Positions 5,874 through 10,176 of a stretch of 10,176 nt of DNA are shown piece by piece. The first letter of the stretch is position 1, and each line of letters begins with the position of its first letter. The notes under the pieces were generated by a model. It saw only the letters and a list, made by a program, of their open reading frames with translations, searched no databases and was not told the DNA's origin. The stretch is from Promethearchaeia archaeon (GTDB lineage Archaea; Asgardarchaeota; Lokiarchaeia; Sigyniarchaeales; SOKP01): positions 1 to 10,176 of the forward strand of contig JAHQWY010000102.1 of assembly GCA_029856445.1 (NCBI GenBank). The letters run 5' to 3'. A program made the position numbers and the translations under genes.

Positions 5874-6230
5874 TTAACTATTTCTATAATATTCGAGTAC
5901 TTTTAAAGCAAATCTGCTTGATACTGTAGCAGGTCCACCTCCCATTTCTATTCCTACCTCAATTGCTTCAATTATTTGCTGCTCTGTAGCGCCACTTTTC
6001 AATGCTTCTTTACTATGCCATTCAATACATGACTCACAATTAATCACGATTGATATTCCTAAGGCAATTAATTCTTTATAAACTTTTTTCAATTCACCAT
6101 CAGAAAATGCGCCACGTTCTAAATCAAGAAATGATTTATAAACTTTTGAACCTTTTGAGAGGAATATGTGTTGAGCTTTTTCTCTATCGGATATGATCTT
6201 CTCAATTTTGTCTTTATCGACTTTATCCAT
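5874..6230 (-). CDS. Carboxymuconolactone decarboxylase/AhpD-like protein
   Basis: The protein is 118 residues from the ATG at 6230. It contains the CMD/AhpD redox motif CESC followed by IEWH (C65, C68, H72), preceded by KELIALGISIVIN and followed by KSGATEQQIIEAIEVGIEMGGGPA, a standard pattern in single-domain CMD proteins. Members with the CXXC and histidine triad act as thiol-disulfide reductases or peroxidases (AhpD type); true gamma-carboxymuconolactone decarboxylases lack this CXXC, so the redox role is more likely. Family members usually form hexamers or trimers in the cytoplasm. An in-frame TTG at 6245 would add five residues. I chose ATG because a GAGTG SD-like sequence sits about 9 bases before it and family members usually begin at this point. 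No AhpC-type peroxiredoxin is in the window. It is convergent with Roadblock gene 1 and divergent from Roadblock gene 2. Confidence 0.88.
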   Translation of the reverse strand: MDKVDKDKIEKIISDREKAQHIFLSKGSKVYKSFLDLERGAFSDGELKKVYKELIALGISIVINCESCIEWHSKEALKSGATEQQIIEAIEVGIEMGGGPATVSSRFALKVLEYYRNS

Positions 6231-6358
6231 AAAAATAACACTCAAATTTTAAAATAAATAACTTGTGAAAGATATTTTCAATAGTTTTGATACAATATTG
6301 AATAAATCAAAATAAAATTTCTCTTTTTAATTAGTTGATAAATTTAAATTGCTTAAAC

Positions 6359-6445
6359 GATATATTTAAATTAAATTTAATTAAGATAATTTCTTAACCA
6401 ACTTCAAATTTCAAAACTATTCAAATTTTTTATAAGGACATAATT
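6359..6445 (+). promoter_or_regulatory. TATA-like element and SD for the second Roadblock gene
   Basis: The 215-base divergent spacer (6231-6445) is almost pure A/T. GATATATTTAAAT at 6360-6372 is the best TATA candidate, about 75 bases before the ATG, and AAGGA at 6434-6438 is a well-spaced SD. The rest of the spacer holds AT-rich palindromic runs (TTTAAATT-like) without clear meaning. No convincing promoter for the CMD gene is distinguishable. Confidence 0.3.
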
Positions 6446-6799
6446 ATGGTGGATAAAAAAACTCTAGAAGGTAAATTGGCGGAACTCATGGACATTGTTC
6501 CTGAATGTGAAGGCTTGATTGCCGCTGATGCAGATGGGAAAGTAATAGTTGGTCAAACAATAACTGATATGGACCATGGAAAAATAGCGAAGGCGTGTGC
6601 TGCTATTATTAAGGATTCAAACAATCTTGGCAAAGATATCGGTAAAGGAGGCCTAAAAACCACGACTATTGAATTAGACAAAGGATTTGCTGTCTTGGTG
6701 GGATCTGAAAAAAATGTTTTAATTGCTTTAGCCGGTTCAGACGGGAGAAGCTCCCTTGCACTACTGAAAAGAAACTTAATAACAATATCTAACTTATAA
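6446..6799 (+). CDS. Roadblock/LC7 domain protein 2
   Basis: The 117-residue protein is a single Roadblock/LC7 domain. It has a first helix (KTLEGKLAELMDIVPEC), a strand-turn-strand GLIAADADGKVIVGQT (23-38) with the D-x-D-G turn, a helix with an AKACAAIIKDSNNLGKDIG segment, then strands KTTTIELDKGFAVLVGS and NVLIALAGSDG, and a final helix SLALLKRNLITI. This last helix, absent from the 94-residue copy, resembles the longer MglB/LAMTOR-like form. The family dimerises and serves as a platform or GAP partner for Ras/Arf/MglA-like GTPases. The start is ATG with SD AAGGA seven bases upstream. It is transcribed toward the surface-protein gene and ends 59 bases from it, with T-rich terminators for both. 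Whether it pairs with Roadblock protein 1 as a heterodimer cannot be told from the sequence. Confidence 0.88.
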   Translation: MVDKKTLEGKLAELMDIVPECEGLIAADADGKVIVGQTITDMDHGKIAKACAAIIKDSNNLGKDIGKGGLKTTTIELDKGFAVLVGSEKNVLIALAGSDGRSSLALLKRNLITISNL

Positions 6800-6842
6800 T
6801 TTAATTTTATTTTCTCCTTTTCTAAAATTTCAAAAAAAGAAA
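6800..6842. terminator. Bidirectional T-rich terminator region
   Basis: Between the convergent Roadblock 2 and surface-protein genes, the plus strand has TTTTATTTTCTCCTTTTCT (6805-6823) and the minus strand has TTTCTTTTTTTG (6842-6831). Each lies just past the matching stop codon. Confidence 0.45.
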
Positions 6843-6858
6843 TTGTGTAATTAATAGT

Positions 6859-9800
6859 TCATTTCTTTGGTTTTTTCTTCTTATCCGTTAAGCCTCTTTC
6901 TTCTAATAAGGAATCTAGATCTGTTGTTTTCTCTGGTTTAACTTCTTCTACCTTTTTAGGCACTTTTTTAGGGGGTTCAGGTTTTTTGAGATCAGAAACC
7001 ATTACGTATCTCCCCCTTCTTGGTCTTCTTTCGACTTTTTCAACTGGTTCTTCAATTCTTTTTCTAACTCTGAAAGCAAAAGTAATTGCTAAAATCCACA
7101 TTATGGCAAAAATTGCTATCATGATAAACATAATTAATTCAATAAAATAATCGGATAATGGAGTATCGAATACATGGAATGCGGATTGTTCCGAAATCGT
7201 GATATTTTCACCTGTCAGAATATTTTGAGCTGTAATTGTAAAAGTAATATTAAGGGTATCAATCTGAGGAATCTTAATCTCAATCACTATCTCCATAGTT
7301 TCATCTGGTTCAAGTTTATCTAACTTAATATTATTTATTTCTACGATTGAATATTCTAAATCCCCTTCAATATTAACCGTCATATTAAAGAATCTTAAAT
7401 TTGAGTCTCCAAAATTATTTATCGTGATTCTCAGTGTTGCTCCTTTATTTTTATAGATAAAGACTTTATTTTGTCTAATCGAAATTGAAAAATTGTTTAT
7501 TTCTTGAATTAAATCCACAGTAATATTTTTTGAAGCTCCATTTACAGTATCGCCATCCCAAGATAATCTTAAAATTAAGTCTTCTTCCTCATTAAAATCT
7601 ATCGCTGCTGTATTTATTAAAAATGAAACAGATCCATTTGTATCTGTTAGATCGATACCAATATTAACCCATTTAAAGCTGGAATTATAATATTCACAAG
7701 TTACATTCTTTGAAGGTAACTCATCTCCAAATTCTGTCATCAAGATTGAGCTAACATTGATTATTTCACCAGTTCTCGGAGAATCTGGAGTTATCGATAT
7801 GTTAGTGAATTTACTATTTAGGTTTAATAAGAACTTGTCATCGAACTGTTTATAACTACTCACATAATTTTTATCAATTATATTAACTAAAAATGAAGAA
7901 TTATTAGGGTAGTAAAGACAATGATCTCTTTCAAATTCATATATCAAATTTCTACTTGAGGCTTCTTCTCCTACTGTTAAACCAAGAATATGGCCTTCAA
8001 AATTGTTCTTTGTCTCATTACTTAAAAGTAAATAATTTGGACTTTCATATATTCCGATATCAATATCATCAATTGATAATGTAACTAATGCTTTTGCACC
8101 TCCTAACCTGATGGGTGCATTTAATCCTTCCCAAGTGTTTGTAACTGCATCTATATTCGGGATTGTAAGATTCACATCGAATTCATAAGTATCATCAGGA
8201 GTTCCTGAGAAATTGAGATTAATGGTTGGTGAATTGTTTTCGGTTATTATCCATTCTTCATTCACGTATGACACTAACTTTACACTAATTGAAGCATCAA
8301 GTGTGATAAAAGGATGGGTATTTTGGAGGGCAATTTTAAAGTTTACTATTTCGTTTGGATTTAAAATCTCTTCACTTTGCATAAAAGAATCCATTAAAAG
8401 TGTTAACTCCTGTTTTCCTATTTGATAAGAATACACCTGGTTTAAGTCTGTATTATTTATTGGATAAAAATTTGGGTTTGGAATACCTGTTGTATCATTA
8501 ATAGAAGCGATCAATATAGTATAGTTCTGAAAGACTTTTCTTTTCATTTCCCCAATAAGTGCATTTGTCCCTAAATATGATATATAGGTACAGTTATATA
8601 ATTCAAGGTCATAAGCATCTAAATACAGAGTTATTTTTTTGCATCCTAGAGCAGAACCATTAAACCAAAAGAATCCTAAATTATATTTTCCGAAAACAAT
8701 GTTATCCTTTGTAACATCCAAAATTGTATTATTATTGAAATCGTAGGTGAGTACGGATTCTTCAACAACTCCTGATGAAGATGTCATTTCTGCATTTGGA
8801 TATCTTGTACCATTAGGATAAAACAGAGTAGCGTTAATATCACCACTTAAGGGTGCTTGAAAATTATGATCTTGAATATCAACACTTATAGAAATATTAT
8901 CTCCATACATAAAACCATTTGTTTCCCATAATGTTCCATAGTAATTAATATAAGTACGCATCTCATCAATAAAGTTATAACTCGTTAGATTAAGTGTGTA
9001 AATTCCATTAAGGGTTGAAAAAGATTCATCAATAACTAATTTTATATTACCAGGACGATCTTCTACAACTGATGCTTCCTCTAATAACCAAAGAAACTCT
9101 TCATCATCTGGATTTGTAATATTGTGAGCACTCATGAAATCTGGATACACAAACCAAAATTCAAAAAAATCCCAATTATTAAATTTCGAATCTGATTTAT
9201 TTAAGTCAAATGTTAATGCCCATTCTGGATTTACATTGTAAGTTGCGTTATAATATGCTGAAGCGCCTTCAATCCAATAAGCTTCTACAGAATAATAAGA
9301 AACATTAAATTTAAACCCTTCAATAATGCTTTTATTCCAATTTAAGTAAACCTGGAATTTATTGGAGGGAGTATCTTCAATTGTGGTGGTAAAGGTATTA
9401 TTCCATCGTCCTATTCCCCAAGTTAAATATGAACTTCCGTTGTATGGATATGAATTGTCTTCATAATTATTTATTGTCATATCTTGAATCCGTAGGGTAT
9501 TATTATCCTCAAACATAAAATCAGAAGGCATATAACCTCTGGTAACATTCAGTTTAAAAGAGCTAGCATCTTGATTATAGTTTATATGATCAGTAGGAAT
9601 ATAATCTGTTTTTACTATTTTTTTTGAGAATTTCCAACTTACACCATTATCTCCCGTTATAATTAATTGATGTTCAGTTCTTCCTCCAGCTTCTCCGTAA
9701 TTATAATAAGGAATCGTCACCAAACTGTAGACTAGGTCTGAGTTCGTCGATTTTATGACAATGAAATAATTTGAGAGGTTTAAATCTTGAGTGTTAGCAA

Positions 9801-10176
9801 TGTTGAATCCAAAATAGGATAATTGATCAGCACTATAGCTAACCAATTGAGTATCGATCAGTTCATTATAATTTGGTGCCATCAATATATTCCTTAGATT
9901 ACCATCTGTACGAACTACTGTGGAATTAGATCGGTATAATGTAATGTTTAATTGAGAGGTTGACGCTTTGGTTAGATTCAAAGTTCTTATCCAGGCATAA
10001 AATCCATTTACAGTTGAGAGTTTTCCCTTTAAATCAAATTCCAAGGCAACATACTCTTGATCAGTTATAGGGAGATCAAAAGCATAGGTAGATTGCAGAT
10101 CAAATTCATATAATTTTGTATTAAACCAACTTTGATCATCGCTTTCAAAAATAAACTGAATATAACAAACACTTGA
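6859..10176 (-). CDS. Giant sequon-rich membrane-anchored surface protein, 5'-partial
   Basis: The frame is open to the window edge: 1105 residues are visible and the start lies outside. The in-frame TTG at 10044 is not a credible start, because the 44 codons upstream keep the same beta-rich composition (for example SWFNTKLYEFDLQ). Most of the protein is Asn/Thr/Ser/Tyr-rich extracellular sequence with about 39 NX(S/T) sequons. An Ig-like segment near 7500-7815 has ITPDSPRTGE and a DTNGSVSF turn. A membrane-proximal CARDB/S-layer-like beta-sandwich (about 7165-7500) has NNFGDSNLRF and LEPDETMEI. One transmembrane helix follows (about 7072-7146), then a 70-residue Lys/Arg/Glu/Pro cytoplasmic tail ending LDSLLEERGLTDKKKK. 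The topology is therefore outside-in with the C-terminus in the cytoplasm. Related archaeal proteins act as cell-envelope or adhesion components. No enzymatic motif is seen, and the exact function is unknown. Confidence 0.85.
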   Translation of the reverse strand, partial: SSVCYIQFIFESDDQSWFNTKLYEFDLQSTYAFDLPITDQEYVALEFDLKGKLSTVNGFYAWIRTLNLTKASTSQLNITLYRSNSTVVRTDGNLRNILMAPNYNELIDTQLVSYSADQLSYFGFNIANTQDLNLSNYFIVIKSTNSDLVYSLVTIPYYNYGEAGGRTEHQLIITGDNGVSWKFSKKIVKTDYIPTDHINYNQDASSFKLNVTRGYMPSDFMFEDNNTLRIQDMTINNYEDNSYPYNGSSYLTWGIGRWNNTFTTTIEDTPSNKFQVYLNWNKSIIEGFKFNVSYYSVEAYWIEGASAYYNATYNVNPEWALTFDLNKSDSKFNNWDFFEFWFVYPDFMSAHNITNPDDEEFLWLLEEASVVEDRPGNIKLVIDESFSTLNGIYTLNLTSYNFIDEMRTYINYYGTLWETNGFMYGDNISISVDIQDHNFQAPLSGDINATLFYPNGTRYPNAEMTSSSGVVEESVLTYDFNNNTILDVTKDNIVFGKYNLGFFWFNGSALGCKKITLYLDAYDLELYNCTYISYLGTNALIGEMKRKVFQNYTILIASINDTTGIPNPNFYPINNTDLNQVYSYQIGKQELTLLMDSFMQSEEILNPNEIVNFKIALQNTHPFITLDASISVKLVSYVNEEWIITENNSPTINLNFSGTPDDTYEFDVNLTIPNIDAVTNTWEGLNAPIRLGGAKALVTLSIDDIDIGIYESPNYLLLSNETKNNFEGHILGLTVGEEASSRNLIYEFERDHCLYYPNNSSFLVNIIDKNYVSSYKQFDDKFLLNLNSKFTNISITPDSPRTGEIINVSSILMTEFGDELPSKNVTCEYYNSSFKWVNIGIDLTDTNGSVSFLINTAAIDFNEEEDLILRLSWDGDTVNGASKNITVDLIQEINNFSISIRQNKVFIYKNKGATLRITINNFGDSNLRFFNMTVNIEGDLEYSIVEINNIKLDKLEPDETMEIVIEIKIPQIDTLNITFTITAQNILTGENITISEQSAFHVFDTPLSDYFIELIMFIMIAIFAIMWILAITFAFRVRKRIEEPVEKVERRPRRGRYVMVSDLKKPEPPKKVPKKVEEVKPEKTTDLDSLLEERGLTDKKKKPKK

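Noticed and set aside
6339..6385. AT palindromes in the divergent spacer as an operator or origin
   Set aside because: TTTAAATT-like symmetric runs are expected in DNA with almost no G or C; there is no repeated unit with a defined spacing.
8213..8425. Plus-strand 70-codon ORF inside the surface-protein gene
   Set aside because: It is antisense to a long coherent coding frame, with no SD and no motif.
1..10176. Defence system, CRISPR array, transposon or prophage
   Set aside because: No transposase, integrase, nuclease, toxin-antitoxin pair, repeat-spacer array or tRNA attachment site can be seen; the genes are metabolic, regulatory or envelope-related.

Overview
The window looks archaeal, and most probably comes from an Asgard archaeon of the Lokiarchaeia type; this assignment is inference. 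The DNA is very AT-rich. Several genes have BRE/TATA-like promoter boxes and T-rich terminators, and TTG start codons are frequent. Two stand-alone Roadblock/LC7 proteins and a very large, sequon-rich, membrane-anchored surface protein lie close together. No rRNA, tRNA, CRISPR array, insertion sequence or phage gene is visible.

Layout. (1) 40-1374, plus: an APC-superfamily amino-acid permease. (2) 3029-1377, minus: a two-gene operon with a PfkB-type sugar or nucleoside kinase first, then a radical SAM activase of the NrdG2 type. The kinase stop codon lies inside the Shine-Dalgarno sequence of the activase, and the activase ends 2 bases from the permease. (3) 3343-3116, minus: a small basic protein of unknown function with its own promoter and T-rich terminator. 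(4) 3344-3659: a 316-base gap with a perfect 11-bp inverted repeat in which each arm is a BRE/TATA-like box, one pointing left and one right, then another TATA-like box and T-runs. (5) 3660-5359, plus: a small winged-helix protein followed by two tandemly duplicated metallo-beta-lactamase-fold hydrolases. (6) 5495-5779 plus and 6446-6799 plus: two different Roadblock/LC7 proteins, with a carboxymuconolactone decarboxylase/AhpD-like protein on the minus strand between them. (7) 10176-6859, minus: the C-terminal 1105 residues of a giant surface protein. Its reading frame runs open through the window edge, so its start is outside.

The permease, hydrolases, CMD protein and kinase are ordinary metabolic or redox genes. 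The Roadblock proteins belong to a family that forms platforms for small Ras/Arf/MglA-like GTPases, but no GTPase gene lies in the window. The surface protein is built of beta-sandwich-like segments, has about 39 N-glycosylation sequons outside the membrane, one C-terminal transmembrane helix, and a 70-residue charged cytoplasmic tail that contains no asparagine. I do not see a clearly new multigene system. The most interesting places are the divergent promoter palindrome with its possible short transcript, the regulator plus duplicated hydrolase cluster, and the surface protein.
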